From the NCBI RefSeq assembly GCF_035784015.1, contig NZ_JALKOW010000001.1: a stretch of 64,000 nt of DNA; one strand, 5' to 3'. Position 1 is the stretch's first letter, and each line of letters starts with the position of its first letter. Shown here one piece after another: positions 35,444-43,992 of the stretch. The notes below the pieces were generated by a model. It was given only the letters and a program-made list of their open reading frames with translations. It did not search any database and was not told where the DNA came from. The position numbers and the translations under genes were made by a program. Source of the DNA: Comamonas sp009360615 (GTDB taxonomy: Bacteria; Pseudomonadota; Gammaproteobacteria; Burkholderiales; Burkholderiaceae_C).

Positions 35444-37378
35444 TTAGCGCTCGGTCAGCACATGTTGGAACTGCATCAGGTACATGGCGGCCGTGCTGCG
35501 CGCCGTCTGCAGTATGGCCTGCTGCGCCGTGCCCTCGCTGTCCAGATCCAGTGCCATCTGCACGGCCAGCAGCCAGCGCTCCAGGTGGTTCTCGTCGTTG
35601 GCACCGTGGTATTCGAGAAAGCGGAAGGCATCGGGCGGCAGCGGCAGGCTCTGGCGCAGCAGGGGCAGCAGGCTCGGAACGATGCGCTGACCCGTGCCTT
35701 CGATGATGTAGATGGCTCCCAGCAGGCCGATCGGGTTTGGCGTGGCAGCCAGGCTGTGCAGATAGGCATTGAGCGCTTCACCGCCGGGGTTGCGATGCAG
35801 ACGGCTGATGTCGGTCTCGGTGCCGCCGGCCTTCAGATAGTCGCTGTGCAGAATCTTGAAGTCGTTCTGCTCCTCACCTGCATGCAAGTCGATCAGCGAA
35901 GCCAGCGTGGCGTAGTCTCCGGTCAGCGAGGCAGCGCCTTCTCGCATCCACAGACTGCCTTCGCGCACCTGGGGAATCCAGTGGCTCATCCAGCGCAGAT
36001 AGTCGGTGATCTGCAACCGGCGCGTGCGCATGCGCTGGAGCAGGGGCGTGCGCCAGACATTGCTGCGGTAGTCCTGCCAGATGCTGGCCAGCTCGGTCAG
36101 CAGCGGCGCCAGCTGTGCAGGCGCGGTGGCCGGGTCGTGCGGTGCGGCGATGCTCGAAACATCGGGAAGCGCGGCACCCGCTGGCACCGACATCTGCACG
36201 GAGTTTTGAGGGAAAGTGGTCTCGCTCGCTTTCTGCGTATGCGTATCCTGCTCGACTTCCCATAGCATGTAGCCTGCGGTGAAACGGCCCGACTCAGGGA
36301 TGAAGCAGAGCACGGTGTCGCCGGCTTTCAGGCGCTGGCCCTGTTTTTGCAGAAACTCCGACAGCATGATGAAGATCGAGGCGGCCCCCGTGTTGCCGCG
36401 CCAGGCCAGATTGCTCCACCAGCGCTCGCGTGGAATGCCGAGCTGGGCCTTGTCCAGCAGCTCGTCGACCACGGGGATGAAGCGCTCCGACGAGTAGTGG
36501 CAGAGAAAGTGGTCGATGCCGCGTTCAGGCACCCAGCCCTGGTGGGCCAGGGCAGCATATTCGTGGATGCAGACATCGAACAGATGCGGCAGCAGGCGAA
36601 TGTCCTGGCGCAGTGCGAGAGCGCCTGCAGCCTCGGCATCGCCCCAGGCAGGGAAGTCCAGATGGCTTTTGCCACGATCGGCCGTCATGCCCAGCTGCAT
36701 GCACACGGGGTAGTCGCCGGCAAAGCTGCGCTGGTGCGTCCATTTGAGCCGGAGGCGCAGTCCGTTGGCCTGGGGCAGGGCCCTGGGTCCGCCCAGCAGC
36801 ACCGCGCCTGCGCCGTCGGACAGCATCCAGCGCAGAAAGTGGGCATCAAAGTCGGTGTCATAGCCCTGGGCCGCAAAGCGCGAACGCTTGAACAGACGCG
36901 AGGGCATTTCGCTGGCCACCGACAGGGCCAGCGCATGGGCGCCGCTTTCCACGGCCATGGCAGCGGCTTGCATGGCACCCACACTGGCGGCGCAGACCCC
37001 ATGCACGGACAGCGTTTCCATGGGGGGGGCGGCCATCTCGCCCTGGATCATGCTGGCAAAGCCGGGCATCAGCGCATCGCCTCCCGAAGATCCGCTGGAC
37101 AGAAAGCCGATATCGGAGAGCTTCTTGCCCGCCAGGGCCAGGGTCTCTTCGATCGCGCCAGCCGCCATGCGGGCGTTGCTGAACACCGTCTGGCCTTCGC
37201 CATCAATCGCGTAGTGGCGAGTCTGGATGCCGTTTTCGGCCAGAATGCGGCGCTTGATGCGCTCGGAGATGCGGTTCAGCGGTGCGACAAACGCATCCAT
37301 GCCAGCGTTGTCCACCGGGGCACCGGGCAGAAACATGCCGGCAGATTGCAGATAGACCTTGGAATAGGCGACGGGCAT
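35444..37378 (-). CDS. Ketoacyl synthase III fused to a haem-oxygenase-like domain
   Basis: 644 residues in two parts. Residues 1-375 are a FabH-like ketoacyl-ACP synthase III with the full condensing triad Cys129 (SVHGVCAAS), His294 (HFLCHYSSE) and Asn329 (WRGNTGAAS). Residues about 420-644 form a TenA/haem-oxygenase-like helical domain with clustered acidic and His residues that could hold a diiron site (His499, Glu502/503, Glu560, His591, Asp595, His598). A linker rich in Ala, Ser and Pro joins them. The synthase would prime or extend an acyl chain, and the second domain could oxidise or cleave it, as UndA-type enzymes of this fold do. The product is unknown. Confidence 0.85.
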   Translation of the reverse strand: MPVAYSKVYLQSAGMFLPGAPVDNAGMDAFVAPLNRISERIKRRILAENGIQTRHYAIDGEGQTVFSNARMAAGAIEETLALAGKKLSDIGFLSSGSSGGDALMPGFASMIQGEMAAPPMETLSVHGVCAASVGAMQAAAMAVESGAHALALSVASEMPSRLFKRSRFAAQGYDTDFDAHFLRWMLSDGAGAVLLGGPRALPQANGLRLRLKWTHQRSFAGDYPVCMQLGMTADRGKSHLDFPAWGDAEAAGALALRQDIRLLPHLFDVCIHEYAALAHQGWVPERGIDHFLCHYSSERFIPVVDELLDKAQLGIPRERWWSNLAWRGNTGAASIFIMLSEFLQKQGQRLKAGDTVLCFIPESGRFTAGYMLWEVEQDTHTQKASETTFPQNSVQMSVPAGAALPDVSSIAAPHDPATAPAQLAPLLTELASIWQDYRSNVWRTPLLQRMRTRRLQITDYLRWMSHWIPQVREGSLWMREGAASLTGDYATLASLIDLHAGEEQNDFKILHSDYLKAGGTETDISRLHRNPGGEALNAYLHSLAATPNPIGLLGAIYIIEGTGQRIVPSLLPLLRQSLPLPPDAFRFLEYHGANDENHLERWLLAVQMALDLDSEGTAQQAILQTARSTAAMYLMQFQHVLTER

Positions 37379-37395
37379 AGATCCTCAACAGGTTT

Positions 37396-38316
37396 TTACT
37401 TCACAGCGTCGGGCGGCATCAGCGGCTCGGTTCTTGCCGCGGGCCGGACCAGACCCAATACAAACACGCGTCCCATATAAGGCAGCAGGCCACGTTCGTT
37501 CAATGCAGGAGTGACCCGTTGGCGGTAAATGCGCTCATGCAGTCCGCTCAGTTCAGACCAGTGGGCATGCGGGCATTCATGGTGCGCGGTGTGCAGGCCA
37601 ATATTAAAAAGCAGGGGGTTGACCAGGCCTTCAAAGTTGCGCGCGTAGTTCAGCTCGATACCTGGAGTATTGCGCTGTGCTCTGGTCAGCGGCCGGCCGT
37701 CGGCATGGGCATGCTGCAGATAGTTGGTGGCCAGCAGCCAGTGCAGGCCGTGCAACTGGGGAACGATGATGAAAATCAGGGCCTTCTGCCAGTCCAGCCA
37801 GAGAAAAAAGCCCCAGCTGCCCAGCCACAGCAGGTATTGCCCCATGCAGTAGCGAAAGGCACCGGGCCAGTGCAGACGCAGGTTGTTCAGCCAGCGAAAA
37901 AATAGCGGATACAGCACCAATGCCGCCTGCACAGGGTGAATCAGATAGCCCCAAAGATGGTTGGTATCGCCACCCCATTCAGGCCGGTAGGTGCGCGCCA
38001 GATCGCGCGGTCCGTGGCGGAAGCGGTGGTGGTTGGCCACATGGGCGGGCCAGAACACAAAGGTGGGATGGCCCTGAAGCAGGGTCAGCCAGTAATCGGT
38101 CAGGCGGTTGGTCCAGCGCCCCCGCCACATCCGCACATGGGTGTGGTTGTGGTGAATCACGCCGACCCCCAAGGTCAGGAACAGCTCGACGCCGTAGAGA
38201 ATGACGCTGAAGCCCCGGCTCCATTGCCACCATACCAGCAGTGGCAGCAGCAGCATGTAGAACACGGATTGCCAGTCGCGCCAATGGCGCAGAACGGGAT
38301 AGCGGCGCCTGCTCAT
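37396..38316 (-). CDS. Membrane fatty-acid desaturase
   Basis: 306-residue membrane di-iron enzyme with hydrophobic segments near 17-55, 150-180 and 190-205. The three histidine clusters are HHNHTH (55-60), HVANHHRFRH (about 92-101) and HTAHHECPHAHW (about 243-254). It probably introduces a double bond or hydroxyl in a lipid acyl chain. Its ATG directly follows the TGA of the sterol-desaturase-like gene, and its stop is 17 bases before the ketoacyl synthase gene. Confidence 0.88.
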   Translation of the reverse strand: MSRRRYPVLRHWRDWQSVFYMLLLPLLVWWQWSRGFSVILYGVELFLTLGVGVIHHNHTHVRMWRGRWTNRLTDYWLTLLQGHPTFVFWPAHVANHHRFRHGPRDLARTYRPEWGGDTNHLWGYLIHPVQAALVLYPLFFRWLNNLRLHWPGAFRYCMGQYLLWLGSWGFFLWLDWQKALIFIIVPQLHGLHWLLATNYLQHAHADGRPLTRAQRNTPGIELNYARNFEGLVNPLLFNIGLHTAHHECPHAHWSELSGLHERIYRQRVTPALNERGLLPYMGRVFVLGLVRPAARTEPLMPPDAVK

Positions 38317-39060
38317 TCAGTGGCGGGGGCTGTGTGGAGCACTGTCGGTGACCCTGGTGCGCATGATCTGGTCCATGAAAGCCAGTGCAAAGCCATAGTT
38401 GCCTGCGGGGCGTGCGTGGTGCAGATGATGACGGCGGCTGGCGGCCAGCGGGTGCGTGTCGGAGACTCTGGGAAAAAAATCGTAGTTGGAATGGCCGATC
38501 AGATTCAGGATCAGACTCAATACCGGCACCGAGGCCAGCGACCAGAAGTAGAAGTCATGCACCAGCATCGGCAGCAAGATGATGTTGCCCAGCATCAGGG
38601 CCTCTATGGGATGGAAGCTGTAGGTGGACCAGGGTGTGGTCACCACCGAGCGATGATGGTCACCGTGATAGCGCACCAGACGGCGGGTGTGCAGCAGGCG
38701 GTGGTTGATCCAGAAGTGCACATCGTTCCAGATCAGCAGCGCAAAGATCTCCAGGGCAATGCGTCCGCTGCTGGCGGTGGGCGAGAGCCGGGCCCAGCCC
38801 AGTTGCAGAAAGCCCCAGGGGACGATCATGCCGATGCCGAAGATCAGTATGGAATGAAAGGACTGGCGCCATTCGCGGCGCAGTTGTTCGGACTTGAGCG
38901 GGCGCGTATCCAGCGGCCTGCCGATGCCCCGGCGGGCCAGCAATCCTGTCAGCATGCCCATGAACAGGCCGCCCAGCAGATAAATACCCCCAAAAAAAAC
39001 CAGACCCAAAGCCATGACTTGCCAGGCATTGAGCTGCGTGAACCAGGTACCAGCGTCCAT
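38317..39060 (-). CDS. Sterol desaturase/fatty-acid hydroxylase family protein
   Basis: 247-residue membrane enzyme with about four hydrophobic segments. The His motifs are HRLLH, HGDHH, HSNYD and HHLHH in the spacing of the fatty-acid hydroxylase superfamily. It likely uses di-iron and O2 to hydroxylate or desaturate a lipid. It is the first gene of the operon running down to the Imm22 gene. The ATG at 39060 (MDAGTWFTQ) begins the first helix; 53 upstream codons in frame lack family character. Confidence 0.87.
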   Translation of the reverse strand: MDAGTWFTQLNAWQVMALGLVFFGGIYLLGGLFMGMLTGLLARRGIGRPLDTRPLKSEQLRREWRQSFHSILIFGIGMIVPWGFLQLGWARLSPTASSGRIALEIFALLIWNDVHFWINHRLLHTRRLVRYHGDHHRSVVTTPWSTYSFHPIEALMLGNIILLPMLVHDFYFWSLASVPVLSLILNLIGHSNYDFFPRVSDTHPLAASRRHHLHHARPAGNYGFALAFMDQIMRTRVTDSAPHSPRH

Positions 39061-39244
39061 GAAGGCTCCAAAAGCGGCGGCGCAGCCCCAGAAACAACAA
39101 TGCGCCCGAAGGCATAGCGTAAACCCATGCCTGTCGGGCGCATGATAAAGGACGCCGCAGTAGCTCCCGTTGATACCCGGAGTAGCGTCAGCGTGTGGAA
39201 TGGAGGAGAACTGGCGCACCGCATCTGCGTGACAGCGAGCAAGC

Positions 39245-39305
39245 GCCGCCGCGCAGCGAGGCTGTCGTCCCCCTGGGGGGAAGCCGCAAAGCGGCTCAGG
39301 GGGCG
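39245..39305. repeat. G/C-rich palindromic intergenic repeat
   Basis: Two adjacent palindromes, TCCCCCTGGGGGGA (39268-39281) and AGCCGCAAAGCGGCT (39282-39296), followed by CAGGGGGCG. Eighteen bases (39286-39303) recur in inverse orientation at 63118-63135. This looks like a dispersed REP-type element. Confidence 0.65.
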
Positions 39306-39308
39306 TGT

Positions 39309-40307
39309 TTATTGCGCCGTGATGCCCTGCTCGCGAATGATGGTGCCCAGCGCCTTCACATCCTGCTGGATGCGGTTGCTCAGGCCTTCGGGCGAACTGC
39401 CCACGGCTTGCCAGCCTTGCATGGACAGCTTCTGGCGCATTTCTGGCGTGCGCACGATCTCGCTGACGGCGGCTGCCAGCTTGTCCACATGGGCCTTGGG
39501 CATGGAGCGGGGTGCCGCTACGGCGTTCCAGATTTCCAGATCAAAGTTGTTGACGCCGAGTTCCTTGAGGCTGGGCAGGCCGGGAGCCAGCGGACTGCGT
39601 GCAGCAGAGGTCACGCCAATGCCGTGCAGCTTGCCGGCCTGAATCTGTGCCATGGCCAGCGCCGGTGGCAGCATGGACAGCTTCAAGTCACCGCCCTGAA
39701 TGCCGTTGAACACCTGGGGGTAGCCTGTATAGGGCACATGCACGGCCTTGATGGCCGAGCGGCTCTTGAGCAGTTCCATGCCCAGATGGCCCACGGTGCC
39801 GACGCCGGGAGAGCCGTAGCTCCATTTGTCGCCAGCCTTGGCGGCCGCTTCCATGAAGGCCTTGCCCTGGGGGGCCGACGAGGGGGCTACCAGTACCAGA
39901 GGCGCCACGCCGATCAGGCTCACGGGCTGCAGATCCTTCAGGGGGTCATAGCGCACCGCGGGGTTGAGCATCTTGGCAATGGTCATATTGCCGTTGATCA
40001 TCACGCTGAAGGTGTAGCCGTCGGCCTTGGCCACATATTCCCCGGCAATGTTGCCGCCCGCACCCACGCGGTTTTCCACGATGATGGTCTGGCCCAGCTT
40101 TTTCTCCAGCGGCTCGGCCAGTGCGCGGGCCGTCAGGTCGGGTGAGGAGCCGGCGGGGAAGCCCACGATCAGATGCAAGGGCTTGTCGGGCCAGTTGTCG
40201 GCTGCCAGTGCAGCCGGAGCCATGGCGGTGGCTGCCAGGGTGGCGCCAGCTGCGATCAGGCTGCGGCGAGACAGATTCTTCAGAATTTGCGAAGTGCGAA
40301 TAGGCAT
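39309..40307 (-). CDS. Bug-family (TctC-like) solute-binding protein
   Basis: 332-residue periplasmic binding protein of the tripartite tricarboxylate transporter family. The N-terminus has RRSLIAAGATLAATAMAPAALAA, a signal peptide with an Arg pair before the hydrophobic core. The mature protein has the family signatures WPDKPLHLIVGFPAGSSPDLTARAL, VENRVGAGGNIAGEYVAKADGY and HVPYTGYPQVFNGIQGG. Ligands of Bug proteins are usually carboxylates. No TctA/TctB subunits are near, and the gene appears isolated between the lipid operon and rpoH. An upstream in-frame ATG (40361) precedes the signal peptide and is not preferred. Confidence 0.92.
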   Translation of the reverse strand: MPIRTSQILKNLSRRSLIAAGATLAATAMAPAALAADNWPDKPLHLIVGFPAGSSPDLTARALAEPLEKKLGQTIIVENRVGAGGNIAGEYVAKADGYTFSVMINGNMTIAKMLNPAVRYDPLKDLQPVSLIGVAPLVLVAPSSAPQGKAFMEAAAKAGDKWSYGSPGVGTVGHLGMELLKSRSAIKAVHVPYTGYPQVFNGIQGGDLKLSMLPPALAMAQIQAGKLHGIGVTSAARSPLAPGLPSLKELGVNNFDLEIWNAVAAPRSMPKAHVDKLAAAVSEIVRTPEMRQKLSMQGWQAVGSSPEGLSNRIQQDVKALGTIIREQGITAQ

Positions 40308-40369
40308 GGCAGGTCTCTTTTGAATTCTTGACGGGGGATCGGTGTGCATGAAAACATGCATCGATTCCG

Positions 40370-40402
40370 AAAAATAAAAAACCCGGAAATTATCCGGGTT
40401 TG
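40370..40402 (-). terminator. Intrinsic terminator of rpoH
   Basis: On the minus strand AACCCGG and CCGGGTT pair around seven bases and run into TTTTATTTTT, about 50 bases past the rpoH stop. Confidence 0.8.
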
Positions 40403-40449
40403 AGGTTCAGCATTTCAGCCTTTTAGTGACCTGGTGCGCAAGTTGGCGT

Positions 40450-41394
40450 TTACGCAAACTCGGCCAGCGCTTTTTTCATCTTTTTCATGGCGGCCACTTC
40501 AATTTGGCGAATGCGCTCGGCGCTCACGCCATATTCGGCAGCCAGCTCATGCAGCGTCATGCCGCCGGAGCCGTCGTCATTGACCTTGAGCCAGCGCTCT
40601 TCAACGATGCGCCGGCTGCGGTCATCCAGGCCCTCCAGGGCCATGACCAGACCATCGGTCGCCAGATGATCGCGCTGACGCGATTCAAGCATGGCAGCAG
40701 GCTCGTGGCTGGCATCGGCCAGGTAGGCGATGGGGCCGAAGGCCTGCTCTCCGTCGTCGCTCGGAGAAGGATCCAGCAGCACATCGCCGCCGGCCAGACG
40801 GGTTTCCATCTCGATGACTTCCTCGCGCTTGACGTTGAGCCTGGCAGCGACGGCGTCAATTTCGTTGGACGTCAGGGTCTCGCGCAGGGCCAGTTCATCG
40901 TCTGCCATGGCCGCATCGGACTTCAGGTCATGCTTCATCGAGCGCAGATTGAAGAACAGCTTGCGCTGGGCCTTGGTCGTGGCGACCTTGACCATGCGCC
41001 AGTTCTTCAGAATGTATTCGTGGATCTCGGCCTTGATCCAGTGCATGGCGTAGCTGACCAGACGCACGCCCTGATCCGGGTCGAAGCGTTTGACTGCCTT
41101 CATGAGGCCCACGTTGCCTTCCTGGATCAGGTCGCCATGAGGCAGGCCATAGCCCAGGTACTGGCGGGAGATGGAGACGACCAGACGCAGGTGGGACATC
41201 ACCAGACGCCCGGCGGCGTCCAGATCATTGTGTTCTTTGAGCTTGCGAGCGTAGTCCTGCTCTTCCTCAAGGGTGAGCATTGGCATACGATTGACCGCCG
41301 AGATATAGGCATCCAGGTTGCCCAGCGGAGGTACCAGCGCCCAGGGGTTCGCGGGCGCCAGGGCAGTAGCAATGGCGCCGGAGGCAGTTTTCAT
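40450..41394 (-). CDS. rpoH: RNA polymerase heat-shock sigma factor RpoH (sigma-32)
   Basis: 314-residue alternative sigma factor. Region 2 has GNLDAYISAVNRMPMLTLEEEQ and DLIQEGNVGLMKAVKRFDP. The RpoH box QRKLFFNLRS, which distinguishes sigma-32 from other sigma factors, is intact. Region 4 ends with GVSAERIRQIEVAAMKKMKKAL. The ATG at 41394 has AAGGAAA upstream; another in-frame ATG at 41424 abuts the CIRCE element and is unlikely. The CIRCE element just upstream implies control by the repressor HrcA. Confidence 0.96.
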   Translation of the reverse strand: MKTASGAIATALAPANPWALVPPLGNLDAYISAVNRMPMLTLEEEQDYARKLKEHNDLDAAGRLVMSHLRLVVSISRQYLGYGLPHGDLIQEGNVGLMKAVKRFDPDQGVRLVSYAMHWIKAEIHEYILKNWRMVKVATTKAQRKLFFNLRSMKHDLKSDAAMADDELALRETLTSNEIDAVAARLNVKREEVIEMETRLAGGDVLLDPSPSDDGEQAFGPIAYLADASHEPAAMLESRQRDHLATDGLVMALEGLDDRSRRIVEERWLKVNDDGSGGMTLHELAAEYGVSAERIRQIEVAAMKKMKKALAEFA

Positions 41395-41425
41395 TGCAGG
41401 TTTCCTTTCTTCCATGATCTTCATA

Positions 41426-41452
41426 TTAGCACTCCGTTAGAGGGAGTGCTAA
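41426..41452. promoter_or_regulatory. CIRCE element (HrcA operator) upstream of rpoH
   Basis: TTAGCACTC-N9-GAGTGCTAA, matching the consensus at every arm position. It lies 32 bases upstream of the preferred rpoH start. On the rpoH strand the proximal arm runs into TAATAT, a plausible -10, so HrcA would block the promoter. Confidence 0.93.
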
Positions 41453-42041
41453 AGACAAAGTTCCCACAGCTTTTGTTGGTTTTTTCAGGGCGCTGGCCGC
41501 TGGTGCCGATTTTTCCAGGGCCTGCTGCTTTTTGCGCCGGGTTGGGTATTTCGGCAGAGGGCGGGATTTTAAATGTTTGATTTGATTGGATATTTGCAGA
41601 GCTCCGAAGAGCGGATTGCAAATGAATGTGATTGATTTCGAGGAAAATTCCTGAAGGCAGGTCTTTCAGCAAAGCGACGTACCACAGCGCCAACCCTGGC
41701 ATCGTGGATGTCGTGGCATCTGTCTGGGCTTGCGCGGTCTGTCTCAGGCTTTTTGCGCTGTGCCGCTTCTCGGGATTCGAGAGCAGTGTGCCGAACCTGC
41801 ACGGAGGGGCTGACTGCATGGCCTGGCACTGCAGGCATGAAGTTCACGGACCGATGCGCATGGAGGTCCAAGATACTGGCAGCCGGGAGGCTGCCTCGGT
41901 GATGCGGGCTGCGCATCGTCATCCATGCCCGGTGGCTGCCGGTGAGCGCCCTCTGGGGACGCTGTGAACGCCGCCGACGCTGCGGGCAGCGCTCTTCGAC
42001 GCCTCGGCCAACAGGTGAGGCATTGCCGGGCATGCACAGGA
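41453..42041. other. Upstream region of rpoH, otherwise empty
   Basis: About 590 bases between the CIRCE element and the IclR gene stop. A/T-rich patches near 41570-41640 could hold promoters, but no spaced hexamer pair convinces me. No gene-like open frame is seen. Confidence 0.45.
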
Positions 42042-42833
42042 TTAGGGATGCCAGCGGCTGGGCGAAAGCGCCGCCGCAGAGGTGGCCGTGTTCCCCGCCA
42101 GCGCATAGGAAAGCTGGCGAGCCGTATCCATGACTGAAGGAGCCAGTTGCTCCAGCTTGTTCGGCGGCAGCCGCAGCTCCGGTCCCGAAATGCACACTGA
42201 ACCCAGCAGTCTTCGATTCATGCCGAAGACCGGGGCAGACACGGTCGAGACCCCAGGTTCGCGCTCGCCGATTGACCATTGATAGCCTTGCTTGCGAATC
42301 TGCTCGTATATTCGTCCCGGCTCGCCGGAAAACGCGAGGATCACTCGGCCCGGCGAGCCCTGGTCGAGAGGAAGCCCTTCGCCCATGCGCACGTGGTGGC
42401 GCAATGCCTGCTGTCCTTCGACACGGACCAGACACGTTCGCACATTGCCTTCGCGGACATAGAACGCGGCACTTTCCCCGCTGCTCTGGGTGAGCAGGCG
42501 CAGGGCCGGCTCCAGCACGTTTTGCACATCAAAGCCGGCCTGATAGCGCGCACCTAGCCAACCCGTCGAGGGTCCGAGGCGCCATTCACCGTCATCGCGT
42601 TGAACCATGTAGCCCGACATGGCCAGGGTTCGTGCGAGCCGCAACACCGTCGTTTTGTGCAGTCCACACCGACGGCTGAGCTCTGCCAGAGACAGGTGGG
42701 ATTCGCCCAAGGCAAAGGCATCGAGGACTTGCAGCGCGCGTGTCACAGCGATCACGCCGCCTTCGGGGCCGGAATGAGGAGCCATGTTTGCAGCGCTCGC
42801 GATGCGGGCTTCGTTGCGATCGGCCAAAGGCAT
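42042..42833 (-). CDS. IclR-family transcriptional regulator
   Basis: 263-residue regulator. An N-terminal winged helix-turn-helix (VIAVTRALQVLDAFALGESHLSLAELSRRCGLHKTTVLRLARTL) is followed by the IclR effector domain with GLPLDQGSPGRVILAF and the closing VSAPVFGMNRRLLGSVCISGP. It is divergent from the Bug gene at 42965 and probably controls the catabolic cluster that follows. ATG 42833 is chosen because an earlier ATG at 42902 would place a palindromic site inside the gene; the usual length also fits. Confidence 0.9.
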   Translation of the reverse strand: MPLADRNEARIASAANMAPHSGPEGGVIAVTRALQVLDAFALGESHLSLAELSRRCGLHKTTVLRLARTLAMSGYMVQRDDGEWRLGPSTGWLGARYQAGFDVQNVLEPALRLLTQSSGESAAFYVREGNVRTCLVRVEGQQALRHHVRMGEGLPLDQGSPGRVILAFSGEPGRIYEQIRKQGYQWSIGEREPGVSTVSAPVFGMNRRLLGSVCISGPELRLPPNKLEQLAPSVMDTARQLSYALAGNTATSAAALSPSRWHP

Positions 42834-42889
42834 TTCAGGGTTTTCCACGTCTAAATTGTTTCGCTCTGCGCAACGCAATTGTACTGCGT

Positions 42890-42899
42890 GAAACGTTTC
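42890..42899. promoter_or_regulatory. Palindrome in the IclR-Bug divergent region
   Basis: GAAACGTTTC, a perfect 10-bp palindrome within GTGAAACGTTTCCAC, lies 65 bases upstream of the Bug gene start and 56 upstream of the IclR start. It is a possible IclR operator. Confidence 0.35.
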
Positions 42900-42964
42900 C
42901 ACAGAATTGCGCCATGCGGTGCCCGTGGCTGGAGATGCCGTGCATTACATGAGGAGACTTTGCC

Positions 42965-43969
42965 ATGCGTTTTTCGATGTGTTCCCCGAACTGGGCTGCC
43001 CATGTCGGCACCGCAATGCTCGGCCTGGTAGTTGCAGCCTTTCCCGCGACGTCTGCATTCGCACAATCCGACTACCCCAACAAGCCGATCAGGCTGATCG
43101 TTCCGTTTCCCCCTGGCGGCGGAACCGACATGATTGCGCGCGCAGTTGCACAGAAGGTGGCCGAGCAGAACAAGTGGAACGTGGTGGTTGAGAACAAACC
43201 AGGAGCGGGCGGCAATTTGGGGGTTGATGCTGCCGCCAAGGCCGCACCTGACGGCTACACCCTGGTGATGGGTCAGACCAGCAACTTGGCGATCAACCCG
43301 ACGCTGTATCCCAAGCTCCCTTACAAGCCTTTGACTGACCTGGCGCCCGTGGCGCTGGTGTCTTCCTCTCCCATCGTGATGGTGGCATCGGTCACATCAC
43401 CGTTCAAGAGTTTCGGTGACGTGATGGCGGCTGCAAAAAAAGCGCCCGACTCGTTGACCCTGGGCTATCCGGGCAACGGAACCGTCGCTCATCTGGCGGG
43501 AGAAATGGCGGAGAACGCAGCGGGTATCCAGCTGCGTCATGTGCCCTATAAAGGGGCGGCCCAAGCTCTTACGGACGTGATGAGTGGTCAAGTGGCGCTG
43601 TACATGTCTTCCATTCCCACGCTGCTGGGGCATGTCCGAAGTGGCAAGGTGCGTCCGATTGTCGTGACATCGGCAAAGCGCTCTAGCCAGCTGCCGGACA
43701 CTCCGACACTGGCCGAGGCGGGCTACAAGGAGTTCGATGCCATTTCCTGGTTTGGCATCCTGGCACCGGCAGGTACGCCGGCCGCAGTCGTCCAGAAGAT
43801 CAATCAGGCGGTCAATCAGGCCCTCAAGCAGCCTGACGTGGCCGAGAAGCTGCGCTCCGAAGGGGGCGAGGTACTGGGAGGCAGCCCAGAACAGTTCGCG
43901 CAACTGCTGCGAACAGAGATTCCTCGCTGGGGACAGATTGTCAGGAAATCCGGCGCAAGCTTGGACTGA
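42965..43969 (+). CDS. Bug-family solute-binding protein (cluster copy 1)
   Basis: 334-residue periplasmic binding protein. The signal peptide ends ATSAFA-QS near residue 33. Family signatures are YPNKPIRLIVPFPPGGGTDMIARAV, VENKPGAGGNLGVDAAAKAAPDGYTL and RHVPYKGAAQALTDVMSGQV. It opens the IclR-linked catabolic cluster and lies 23 bases before an amidohydrolase gene. It probably captures the growth substrate, presumably an organic acid. No membrane subunits are encoded nearby. Confidence 0.93.
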   Translation: MRFSMCSPNWAAHVGTAMLGLVVAAFPATSAFAQSDYPNKPIRLIVPFPPGGGTDMIARAVAQKVAEQNKWNVVVENKPGAGGNLGVDAAAKAAPDGYTLVMGQTSNLAINPTLYPKLPYKPLTDLAPVALVSSSPIVMVASVTSPFKSFGDVMAAAKKAPDSLTLGYPGNGTVAHLAGEMAENAAGIQLRHVPYKGAAQALTDVMSGQVALYMSSIPTLLGHVRSGKVRPIVVTSAKRSSQLPDTPTLAEAGYKEFDAISWFGILAPAGTPAAVVQKINQAVNQALKQPDVAEKLRSEGGEVLGGSPEQFAQLLRTEIPRWGQIVRKSGASLD

Positions 43970-43992
43970 GCCACATCGTTGGTGAGTCGATC

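Noticed and set aside
41569..42435. 288-codon minus-strand open frame
   Set aside because: It overlaps the IclR gene in another frame and continues into non-coding DNA; the Arg/Ala/His-rich translation is typical of a shadow frame.
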